Source: an uncultured Methanoregula sp. (GTDB lineage: Archaea; Halobacteriota; Methanomicrobia; Methanomicrobiales; Methanospirillaceae). From it: DNA of 64,000 nt. The position numbers and the translations under genes are program-made. The DNA is taken from assembly GCF_963677065.1 (NCBI RefSeq), contig NZ_OY781872.1:2599419-2663418 (forward strand), given 5' to 3'. Shown here one piece after another: positions 53,617-60,886 of the stretch; positions within the stretch are counted from its first letter, which is position 1; each line of letters opens with the position of its first letter. The notes beneath the pieces are model-generated. The model was not told the DNA's origin. It saw only the letters and a list, made by a program, of their open reading frames with translations, and made no database searches.

Positions 53617-55221
53617 ATGAAACAAAGATTTTTTACAGCGGCCCGGTTATCCGCAGCCTGCATCGGCATCCTCTTTCTCCTGCCACTCGCCGCAGCATCG
53701 CTGCCCGTTGCCGGATTCACATCGGACGTGACCTCAGGCACAACGCCCCTTACCGTCCGGTTCACGGACGTGTCCACGAACACACCGACCGGATGGATCT
53801 GGTCGTTTGGCGATGGCGAGACATCGTCAGTACAGAATCCCTCGCATACCTATACCCGGGCCGGGACCTACTCGGTCACGCTTGCCGCAACCAATGCTGA
53901 GGGCAGCAATACCGTGACGAGATCGGAATATATCACGGCAGCAAGGCCGGTCATCGCACCGGTTGCATCCTTTGTCTCGAACGTGACATCAGGTACTGCA
54001 CCGGTTGCAATCCAGTTCCTGGACACGTCCACCAATTCGCCTTCATCTTCGGCCTGGGAGTTCGGGGATGGCAGCACATCTTCAGGGCCGGGACCGGTCC
54101 ATATCTATCCGGATGCCGGCCTTTATTCGGTCACCCTCACCGCATCAAATGCTGCCGGCAGCAACACGGTAACGAGAACCGGGTACATCGCGGTGAGTGC
54201 GCCTGTCACGGATCCTCCCGTTGCCGGGTTTGTCTCGACTGCGAATACCGGCACGGTACCGCAGACCGTCCAGTTCATTGACGCTTCCACGAACTTTCCG
54301 GTCTCGTGGCTCTGGCAGTTTGGCGACGGGGAGAGCTCAGCAGCCCAGAATCCATCCCACACGTACACCCGTATCGGCACCTACACGGTCACGCTGACTG
54401 CAGCCAATGCCTGGGGCAACAATACCGTAAACCGGGACAATTACATCACCGTCAATTCCCCGGTCCCGGTGGCCTCGTTCGACGCCACGGCTACTTCGGG
54501 AACAGCACCGCTGACCGTCCGGTTTACCGACACGTCCACCAATTCGCCCTCAACCTGGAACTGGGAGTTCGGGGACGGCCATTCGTCCGCACTCCAGAAT
54601 CCGACTTACGTGTACACCGCCCCCGGCGTTTACACGGTCAGTCTCCTGGCCATGAATGCCGCCGGCAGGGGGATCGTGACCCGGAGCAATTATATCACGG
54701 TCTCCAACGGTACATCCCCGGTGGCTTCGTTTACATCGGATACGCGGGATGGGGCCGCCCCCCTTTCCGTACGGTTTTCGGATAGTTCCACGGGCATACC
54801 GACAGCGTGGGCATGGTCGTTCGGGGACGGGGCCGTATCATCGGTAATGAGTCCCTCGCATACCTATCTGAGCAGCGGTTCGTATACGGTCACGCTCACT
54901 GCAAAGAATGCTGCCGGCTCCAACACGACAGTGATGAACAATTACATCGCGGTGTATGGACCATCCGGAACAACTGCGGTAACAACGGCCCGGGAAACCG
55001 GAGTTCCGGCCGGCCCATCAGATTTCAGTGAGGCCATCCCGGTTACCAACAGGGCAATGACCCTGGAACCTGGCACGGTATTTTCAACCAGCGATATGTC
55101 AGCGGGTATCCCCCTGTGGATCCCGGCCCTTGCCGTCCTGGTCATTGCAGGTGCCGGGATCATCTGGTACCTGACAAGACGGCCGAAAGGATCCCGCCGG
55201 CAACGGGGCAGGGACCTCTGA
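53617..55221 (+). CDS. Surface protein with five PKD domains
   Basis: 534 residues. Signal peptide at about 1-28, then five tandem PKD domains of ~88 residues, each with TVRFTDTSTN-like, W.FGDG, P.HTY and YTVTLTAKNAAGSN motifs. A Thr-rich linker and a C-terminal helix (IPALAVLVIAGAGIIWYL) with basic stop-transfer RRPKGSRRQRGR end the protein. It is exposed on the cell surface, probably for adhesion or S-layer contacts. Confidence 0.93.
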   Translation: MKQRFFTAARLSAACIGILFLLPLAAASLPVAGFTSDVTSGTTPLTVRFTDVSTNTPTGWIWSFGDGETSSVQNPSHTYTRAGTYSVTLAATNAEGSNTVTRSEYITAARPVIAPVASFVSNVTSGTAPVAIQFLDTSTNSPSSSAWEFGDGSTSSGPGPVHIYPDAGLYSVTLTASNAAGSNTVTRTGYIAVSAPVTDPPVAGFVSTANTGTVPQTVQFIDASTNFPVSWLWQFGDGESSAAQNPSHTYTRIGTYTVTLTAANAWGNNTVNRDNYITVNSPVPVASFDATATSGTAPLTVRFTDTSTNSPSTWNWEFGDGHSSALQNPTYVYTAPGVYTVSLLAMNAAGRGIVTRSNYITVSNGTSPVASFTSDTRDGAAPLSVRFSDSSTGIPTAWAWSFGDGAVSSVMSPSHTYLSSGSYTVTLTAKNAAGSNTTVMNNYIAVYGPSGTTAVTTARETGVPAGPSDFSEAIPVTNRAMTLEPGTVFSTSDMSAGIPLWIPALAVLVIAGAGIIWYLTRRPKGSRRQRGRDL

Positions 55222-55532
55222 AAAGATCATGCATCCGGATAATTTTTCTCCCGCTCCGTACTCCACAGGAGATTCCAGGAAAATTTTTCAGCCGAAAAAA
55301 GGGAGAGTCCAAGTGGCATACTACCATTGGCTGAGGCAGCAGGTTTTTCAAGATTTTGTTAGTCTGAAACGGTGAGTTCGGAATATTCGCTCCATGCACC
55401 ACCCGGTTCCGGGAATCTTACCATAACCGGCATTCCCCAGGAAAAAGCAAAAACGAGCGCAACCAGACTGCGTGAAAAGAATCAGAATACGGGCAGGCCC
55501 GTATTCAAAAAGAGGGATAGTGTTGCTGAAGA
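55222..55532. other. Intergenic region without a recognised gene
   Basis: About 310 nt between the PKD gene and the small basic peptide gene on the other strand. No supported feature seen. Confidence 0.35.
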
Positions 55533-55622
55533 TCACTTCTTCTTTCCAGCTGCTGGTTTCTTTGCTGCTGGTTTCTTTGCTTCCGGCTTCTTTGCCGCTG
55601 CCTTCTTGACTGCTGCTGCCAT
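55533..55622 (-). CDS. 29-residue Lys/Ala/Pro-rich basic peptide (histone H1-like)
   Basis: MAAAVKKAAAKKPEAKK opens a 29-residue peptide made almost only of Lys, Ala and Pro, with PAAKKPAAGKKK at its end. It carries the strongest ribosome site of the window, GGAGGTGG, 5-10 nt before the ATG, and AT-rich promoter-like sequence (TTTATTTATTG) upstream on the reverse strand. The composition matches bacterial and eukaryotic H1-like DNA-binding tails and the added tail of DapA at 19.2 kb. A role in nucleoid or RNA binding is inference. Confidence 0.7.
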   Translation of the reverse strand: MAAAVKKAAAKKPEAKKPAAKKPAAGKKK

Positions 55623-55628
55623 GTGGTT

Positions 55629-55640
55629 TCCACCTCCTAC
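55629..55640 (-). promoter_or_regulatory. Strong Shine-Dalgarno before the basic peptide
   Basis: The plus-strand CCACCTCCTAC reads GTAGGAGGTGG on the reverse strand, near-perfect complementarity to the 3' end of 16S rRNA. It decides that the tiny downstream frame is translated. Confidence 0.65.
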
Positions 55641-56005
55641 CGGAAAGGGTTATATTTTTTGTTATTTTATCAATAAATAAATATTTTGGTCAGAATAACA
55701 GTTTCGGGCCCGGAATCCAGGCCAACCTGCAGAAATTCACATGGAAAATGGCAGCAATCAACCAAAAAGGAATTATTGAAGCGATAGGGAATGAAATGCG
55801 CAATCCTTCAGATTTGACCAGGTTTATAAAATAGGGAGTAAATTCCGCTCGGTTTTAGTTGGCCTGGAAAGATGGCATGCGTAATGGAAGAAGTTCGCGC
55901 TTCCGGCCCGTTCCGGGGCGGAGCCGGATGCTGAAATGGAGGAGACCGGGTGCAGATTCAGGGTCATAACAATATTATTAATCCCAAAGGCACTTACCGT
56001 AGGGT
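55641..56005. other. Intergenic region between divergent genes
   Basis: About 365 nt. AATATTATTAATCC near 55969 is a likely TATA region for the membrane protein at 56.0 kb. A 28-codon frame at 55750 has no supporting evidence. Confidence 0.35.
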
Positions 56006-56359
56006 ATGAAGAAGCAGTTCGTGCTGGGCCTTGCAGGAGGATTGCTTGGGATCCTGACAGCACTCTATGTGATCGCAACCGCAACCAGCCGGGACATCCT
56101 CCTCTCCGGGGTCCAGGGGGCACTCTTCTCGAGCCTCGGGCTGATGGGTGCAGCCATCGCAAGCAAGGACACCCGGTTTGCCGGCTGGATGCTGACTTTT
56201 GCAGCGATCTTCATCGCACTCTCGGTACCGATCGCAGGAACCCTGAACCTGTTCTACATGTACCTCCCGGCAATCGCCATCTTATTCATAGCCGGCGTGC
56301 TCTGCTTCCTGGAAAAGCCGGTGGATCCGGAAGAGATTGACGAAGCAGGCGAACAATAA
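56006..56359 (+). CDS. Small four-helix membrane protein
   Basis: 117 residues with four hydrophobic helices (FVLGLAGGLLGILTALYV, ILLSGVQGALFSSLGLMG, AGWMLTFAAIFIALSV, LPAIAILFIAGVLCFL) and an acidic tail. Looks like DUF4064-type small membrane proteins. Function unknown. A TATA-like sequence lies about 30 nt upstream. Confidence 0.72.
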   Translation: MKKQFVLGLAGGLLGILTALYVIATATSRDILLSGVQGALFSSLGLMGAAIASKDTRFAGWMLTFAAIFIALSVPIAGTLNLFYMYLPAIAILFIAGVLCFLEKPVDPEEIDEAGEQ

Positions 56360-56484
56360 AATCCGGGCTATCCGATCGTTCCTTTTTTTTAATCGTCCCA
56401 GACCGGGCGATTGTTACAAATAAAAATCCAAAAAAAGTTTGCCGGAATTCAGGACCGGCCTTTTCACCATAAATCCGGAATCGG

Positions 56485-56796
56485 TTATGGAACCCGGACC
56501 TGGTCTTCAATCTCGCGGTCCAGAAGGATCGTCCCGATGACGATTACCGCGTACAGGAATACCGTTTCGAGCGCAAGGGTGGCGTACTGGCTCCCGTTCG
56601 TCTCCAGGTAGAGCGATGCTGCATACACGAGCACCGAGAGGGTAACAGAGGTGACCCCTATGAGCGTTGCCCTCACGGCAGTATACATCCGGCTCCGGAT
56701 ATCCGGAAATATGACAAGCCCGAAAAGGCCCAGGGCACCAAAACCAATCCCAATTGCAAGGGTGAGCCAGATCAGGCAGTCGGCAAGAAGGGTCAT
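56485..56796 (-). CDS. MrpG/MnhG-like cation antiporter subunit
   Basis: 103 residues, three helices. The family pattern FGALGLFGLVIFPDIRSRMY followed by RATLIGVTSVTL matches the MnhG/PhaG subunit of Mrp Na+/H+ antiporters. It overlaps the MrpF-like gene by 4 nt. The other Mrp subunits (A-E) are not here, so this pair is an orphan or part of a split system. Confidence 0.8.
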   Translation of the reverse strand: MTLLADCLIWLTLAIGIGFGALGLFGLVIFPDIRSRMYTAVRATLIGVTSVTLSVLVYAASLYLETNGSQYATLALETVFLYAVIVIGTILLDREIEDQVRVP

Positions 56797-57053
56797 GCCC
56801 GCTCACCCCTGCAGGAGTGGATCTTTGCAGCCAGGATCGCAAAACAGATCAGCACAAGGATGATCGTGATATTCAGTACAAGCAGGGTTCCCCAGGCGAT
56901 ACTTACCAGAAGACCGACCATCGAAGCAAGCAGGAGGGCCACAATCGCTGCAACCAGTCGATCATAGCGCGATTTTATGCGGACAACGCGGACGAGCGCT
57001 CCCAAGGTTAAGAGAGCGAGAAAAAAAACGGCCAGAAGCCAGGTATCGATCAT
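56793..57053 (-). CDS. MrpF/MnhF-like cation antiporter subunit
   Basis: 86 residues, three helices (WLLAVFFLALLTLGALVRVV, LVAAIVALLLASMVGLLVS, LLVLNITIILVLICFAIL), with RYDRLVA in the place of the conserved DR motif of MrpF. Identification rests mainly on size, layout and pairing with the MrpG-like gene. Confidence 0.68.
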   Translation of the reverse strand: MIDTWLLAVFFLALLTLGALVRVVRIKSRYDRLVAAIVALLLASMVGLLVSIAWGTLLVLNITIILVLICFAILAAKIHSCRGERA

Positions 57054-57187
57054 AATTCCGTACTAAAGAGTGGAAGATTGGATCTATATGAATGCTCGCG
57101 CCCGGTGGTGCAGGTGCAGGTTTTTTTCTTTCGATCTCCGTCCTGCTCCTTATTTTTTATTCCCGCAGCGCGAACAAATACATCAAG

Positions 57188-58600
57188 ATGCGACCCTCGT
57201 ACTTAGGCAAGATCCTCCTGCGCTGGTGCGATACCTGCCACACACCGGTCCTTGCCCGCACGTGTGCCTGCGGGAGCGAGACCAGAGAGATCCCGATAAC
57301 CCCGCCGGGCGATGCCAGGCCGGCATTCCCGGAAGACATTGCCCTTGTCAACAGGATCTATGAGGACCATTTCGGCTCGCCGCTCATCCCTGAGGGTCAC
57401 CTGGCACTCTTGAATAAAGTTCCGGACCAGGACCGGATGGAAGAGATCATTGTCGGCGGGGGCGTTGCCGGCATCATCCGGTACTTCCCGGATCGCCGCG
57501 AATGGGAACCGGTCCCCCGCCCGGAAGCAGGCGTCCTCTTCACTCCAAAAAAACGGTTCATTGTCGTGAGCGAAGATGCCGTACCGTTCATCCGGGACAA
57601 AGGCATGAGCGTTCTTGCACCGGGGATTATATCAATCGACGAGAACATCCGGGCCGGGGACGAAGTCTTCATTCTCGGGGAGAACCGGAAATGTATCGCA
57701 GTGGGCCGGGCCAAAGTCGATGCAGGGACGGCTCAGGGGATGGAGAAAGGCCAGGTTGTCAGGACGCGCCGGAACATAGAATCCTTAATTGTGCCGGGCG
57801 CTGCGACATGGGACGATGCAGTAAGAGCGAATGCCGGTGTGCTGGAACGGGTGGAGGCAGAAGCCATGCTGTTTGTCCGCGAGGTCTCGGGCCGCAACCC
57901 GGATCTCCAGCCCAATGTCTCCTACTCTGGAGGAAAAGACAGCCTTGCCACCCTGCTCGTTGTTAAGAAAGCCATAGGAAATATCCCTATGCTCTTTGCC
58001 GACACGGGTCTTGAGTTCCCCGAGACCTACGCCAACGTGGACGAAGTATCAAAAAAATACGGCCTCGACGTGATCCGCACGGACGGGAACACAACGTTCT
58101 GGGAGACATTCAGGCGGCAGGGTCCGCCCGCAGTCAATGCCCGCTGGTGCTGCAAAGTGTGCAAGCTCACGCCGGTCGGGAACCTGATCCGCGAACGGTG
58201 GGGAGAATGCCTCTCGTTCATCGGCCAGCGGAGATACGAGTCCGCGGCCCGGGCGCAGAGCGACCGGGTCTGGAGAAATTCCAATGTCCGGGTCCAGCTC
58301 TCTGCAGCCCCGATCCACAACTGGACTGCCCTGCATGTCTGGCTCTATATCTGGCGCGAAGAAGCGCCCTATAATGTTCTTTACGCACAGCACCTGGACC
58401 GGATCGGTTGTTTCATGTGCCCGTCAAGCGACATGTCATTGATCCACATGATCGCACAGGAATATCCGGAGCTCTGGCAGGGCTGGGTGGAGAAACTGGA
58501 GGAATGGCAGAAGTCCGCAGGGTTTCCTGAAGAATGGATCACCGAAGGGAAGTGGCGGCTGAAAGAAGAGGGGAAAGATGACGCAGATAGCCATTATTGA
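57188..58600 (+). CDS. PAPS-reductase-like protein with zinc ribbon and PUA domain
   Basis: About 470 residues. It begins MRPSYLGKILLRWCDTCHTPVL with a zinc ribbon (WCDTCHTP and TCACGS). A PUA-like domain at about 120-200 (FIVVSEDAVPFIRDKGMSV, GDEVFIL) and a nucleotide-alpha-hydrolase domain with SYSGGKDSLATL follow. Fe-S-type cysteines appear in ARWCCKVCKLTP and GCFMCPSS. The SGGKDS and cysteine set fit PAPS reductase or tRNA-thiolation enzymes; the PUA domain favours an RNA substrate. The ATG at 57188 is chosen over 57092, whose extra part looks like a chance hydrophobic stretch. Confidence 0.8.
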   Translation: MRPSYLGKILLRWCDTCHTPVLARTCACGSETREIPITPPGDARPAFPEDIALVNRIYEDHFGSPLIPEGHLALLNKVPDQDRMEEIIVGGGVAGIIRYFPDRREWEPVPRPEAGVLFTPKKRFIVVSEDAVPFIRDKGMSVLAPGIISIDENIRAGDEVFILGENRKCIAVGRAKVDAGTAQGMEKGQVVRTRRNIESLIVPGAATWDDAVRANAGVLERVEAEAMLFVREVSGRNPDLQPNVSYSGGKDSLATLLVVKKAIGNIPMLFADTGLEFPETYANVDEVSKKYGLDVIRTDGNTTFWETFRRQGPPAVNARWCCKVCKLTPVGNLIRERWGECLSFIGQRRYESAARAQSDRVWRNSNVRVQLSAAPIHNWTALHVWLYIWREEAPYNVLYAQHLDRIGCFMCPSSDMSLIHMIAQEYPELWQGWVEKLEEWQKSAGFPEEWITEGKWRLKEEGKDDADSHY

Positions 58601-59183
58601 TTACGGCCTGGGGAACCTCCGGAGCGTGATCCGCGGCCTCGAGAGGGCCGGGGCTCAGGCAACGATCACCTGCAATCCGGAAGCGATTGCCGCAGCCGAC
58701 GGTCTCGTGCTGCCGGGAGTCGGGGCGTTCCATGAAGGGATGGATCAGCTCGGGGAGCTGAAAACTACGATAACCCAAGCGGTCCAAGACGTACCGCTCC
58801 TTGGGATCTGCCTTGGGATGCAGATGCTGCTTGAGACGAGCGAAGAGCACGGGATCCATGCAGGCCTCGGCCTCATCCCGGGAAACGTGAAGAAATTTCC
58901 CAGGACACCCGGGATGAAAATTCCCCACATGGGCTGGAATTCCCTTGCCATCAATAACAAGGAGAGCCCGCTTTTTTCCGGGTTCAAAGGCAATGAATAC
59001 ATGTACTTTGTCCATTCGTTCTATGCTGATACGGCCCCGCAGTATGCCCTGACAACCACCGAGTACATCTGCCCGTTTGCATCGTCCATTGCAAACGGGA
59101 ATGTATACGGGGTCCAGTTCCATCCTGAGAAGAGCGGGGCGGCCGGGCTCCGGCTCCTGGAAAATTTTATCGGCATGATCTGA
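58578..59183 (+). CDS. hisH: Imidazole glycerol phosphate synthase subunit HisH
   Basis: 201 residues. It begins TQIAIIDYGLGNLRSV; the glutaminase nucleophile is in LGICLGMQML, and the His-Glu pair in VQFHPEKSG. It feeds ammonia to HisF in histidine synthesis. It overlaps the PAPS-reductase-like gene by 23 nt; hisF is not in the window. Confidence 0.96.
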   Translation: MTQIAIIDYGLGNLRSVIRGLERAGAQATITCNPEAIAAADGLVLPGVGAFHEGMDQLGELKTTITQAVQDVPLLGICLGMQMLLETSEEHGIHAGLGLIPGNVKKFPRTPGMKIPHMGWNSLAINNKESPLFSGFKGNEYMYFVHSFYADTAPQYALTTTEYICPFASSIANGNVYGVQFHPEKSGAAGLRLLENFIGMI

Positions 59184-59245
59184 ACAACGGGTGTTCCGGA
59201 ACAAATGGGTAACCTTTTTAATCGCGGCCATGCGATCCTGTAGGG

Positions 59246-60073
59246 ATGAAAAAGATACTGCTCATATCGGTATTCCTGCTCTGCCTTATCGGGCCTGCAG
59301 CAGCATACGGGCTCTACGTTACCTGCCCCGATAGCGTCCAGGTAGGCATTCCCTTAAAGTGTTCCATTGACAGCGATTTCCCCCCGGGAACGACATTCAA
59401 TGTTGTATTGTACCAGACCCAGTATACTGCCACCCAGATCAATTCCGAACCGGTAACGGTCCAGAGCAAGGATAAAACCCTGTATAAGATTTTCGATACC
59501 CAGGGCCTGCCCGGGGGAGACTACAAGGTTGAGGTAAAATTCCTGGGTGCGGATGAACCGCGCCTGCGCTCGGATTCAAAAACGCTCCAGCTGGTAAAGA
59601 TCATCGACCGTTCCGATGAACTGGAGATCACCTCGCCAAAGACCCAGACCCTGGATGAGGCCCTCCGTATCGAAGGCTCACTTGTAAAGGGTGGCGGGGA
59701 TGGCATCCAGGTGGAAGTCAGGGATCCCGATGGCGGAACACTGCTGGGCTCCCAGTGGATCGGGACCACGAGCGACCTGAGAACCGGCGACGGTAAATTC
59801 ACCAAGAAAGTAGCCGTGGTAATTCCCGGAGATTACGAGGTATCATTCGCTGATGCCAAGGGATATATCGGTACGGTAACCTTCAAAGTCGGCTCCCCGA
59901 CAACGGTCCCGACATCCGTTGTTCCGACAAAAACTGCAGTAAAAACCACAAAAACAACAACTGTCGCAGCCACCCCGTGGCCGACAGCAACGCAGTCTCC
60001 GCTCTCCCCGCTCGCGGGTATCGGTGCCATCCTGATCGCCGGCCTTCTTGCTGCATACGTTATCAGGAAATAA
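59246..60073 (+). CDS. Secreted, anchored surface protein, paralogue of the one at 6.1 kb
   Basis: 275 residues. Signal peptide (ILLISVFLLCLIGPAAA), beta domain with PDSVQVGIPLK, FDTQGLPGGDYKVEV, IIDRSDELEITSPKTQ and FADAKGYIGTVTF. The motifs correspond one to one with the 6.1-kb protein (DUF3821-like). A Thr/Pro linker and a C-terminal helix (LAGIGAILIAGLLAAYVIRK) anchor it. Function unknown. Confidence 0.85.
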   Translation: MKKILLISVFLLCLIGPAAAYGLYVTCPDSVQVGIPLKCSIDSDFPPGTTFNVVLYQTQYTATQINSEPVTVQSKDKTLYKIFDTQGLPGGDYKVEVKFLGADEPRLRSDSKTLQLVKIIDRSDELEITSPKTQTLDEALRIEGSLVKGGGDGIQVEVRDPDGGTLLGSQWIGTTSDLRTGDGKFTKKVAVVIPGDYEVSFADAKGYIGTVTFKVGSPTTVPTSVVPTKTAVKTTKTTTVAATPWPTATQSPLSPLAGIGAILIAGLLAAYVIRK

Positions 60074-60283
60074 TTTTTTTCTCACCCGTACGGGAAAATG
60101 CCGGTGAAACCCGGCATCTGAATTCTTTTTTCGCAGGTCGTTTCCCGGCTCGCATTCACGCGGTTCCGGTTGCCCGGCTCAACCGGTACAATCTTTAGTA
60201 ACGATACTTCCCGGTAAAGATCAAGGGATGAGCAGAAAATTTTGATCCGTTCCAGGACGAATGACAGAAAATTAAAAAAAAAA

Positions 60284-60886
60284 TTATCGTTTTTTCCAGA
60301 GCCAGGCTTCGTAACAGAGAAGTATCACGATCACGAGCAGGCCCCCAAGGAAGAAGGCAATAGCAAAATCCGAATTCAGCGATGAGGTGTTTCCCATCCC
60401 GCCATAGGTGGAAACGGCTTTGGTTGCCATGACCGCATTTTCCCCCCGGGCGGCATCCTGCATTACCATGGGGGCAGCAACAGGCCCGTTGGTACTGCCA
60501 AGGAACGGGGCAAAGAAGGAGATCCCGAGGGTTGCGACAGCAACGATCCCGAACAGGGATGCATATTTCAGGAGAAGGGATCGCACGTTCGACTGCCGGG
60601 GCGCAACGATCAGGAGCTGGTTGGTGAGCGAGTAGAGCTTTATCTCCCGCCCCTTGACGCTGTATTTTGTCTCGGCAACTGCGATGAGACCGGCATCCAG
60701 CAGGTTCTCCAGATGGTACTTGGCCGTATTCATCGGAACCTTGAGCTGATCGGCGATATCGGTGAGACTCTTTGGGCCATCGCCGAGGAGGTGGAGGATA
60801 TCCCCGCCGGTCGGGCTTGCCATGGCTTTTGCTATCTTCTGTGCCCGCTCGTCGCCCGGTTCCAGGAGTACAACGTCTTCAGCCAT
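60284..60886 (-). CDS. Membrane-tethered ArsR-like winged-helix regulator
   Basis: About 200 residues. N-terminal winged helix at ~10-90 (ILHLLGDGPKSLTDIADQL, MNTAKYHLENLLDAGLI, YSVKGREIKLYSLT). Two hydrophobic spans follow near residues 110-132 and 178-198, flanking a loop that would face outside. This is a one-component, membrane-attached transcription factor. The ATG at 60886 (MAEDVVLL) overlaps the alaS stop by 8 nt; GTG-free alternatives to 60898 exist. Confidence 0.82.
   Translation of the reverse strand: MAEDVVLLEPGDERAQKIAKAMASPTGGDILHLLGDGPKSLTDIADQLKVPMNTAKYHLENLLDAGLIAVAETKYSVKGREIKLYSLTNQLLIVAPRQSNVRSLLLKYASLFGIVAVATLGISFFAPFLGSTNGPVAAPMVMQDAARGENAVMATKAVSTYGGMGNTSSLNSDFAIAFFLGGLLVIVILLCYEAWLWKKR

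Noticed and set aside
55750..55836. 28-codon frame starting MAAINQKG
   Set aside because: No convincing ribosome site and no supporting similarity; too short to defend.
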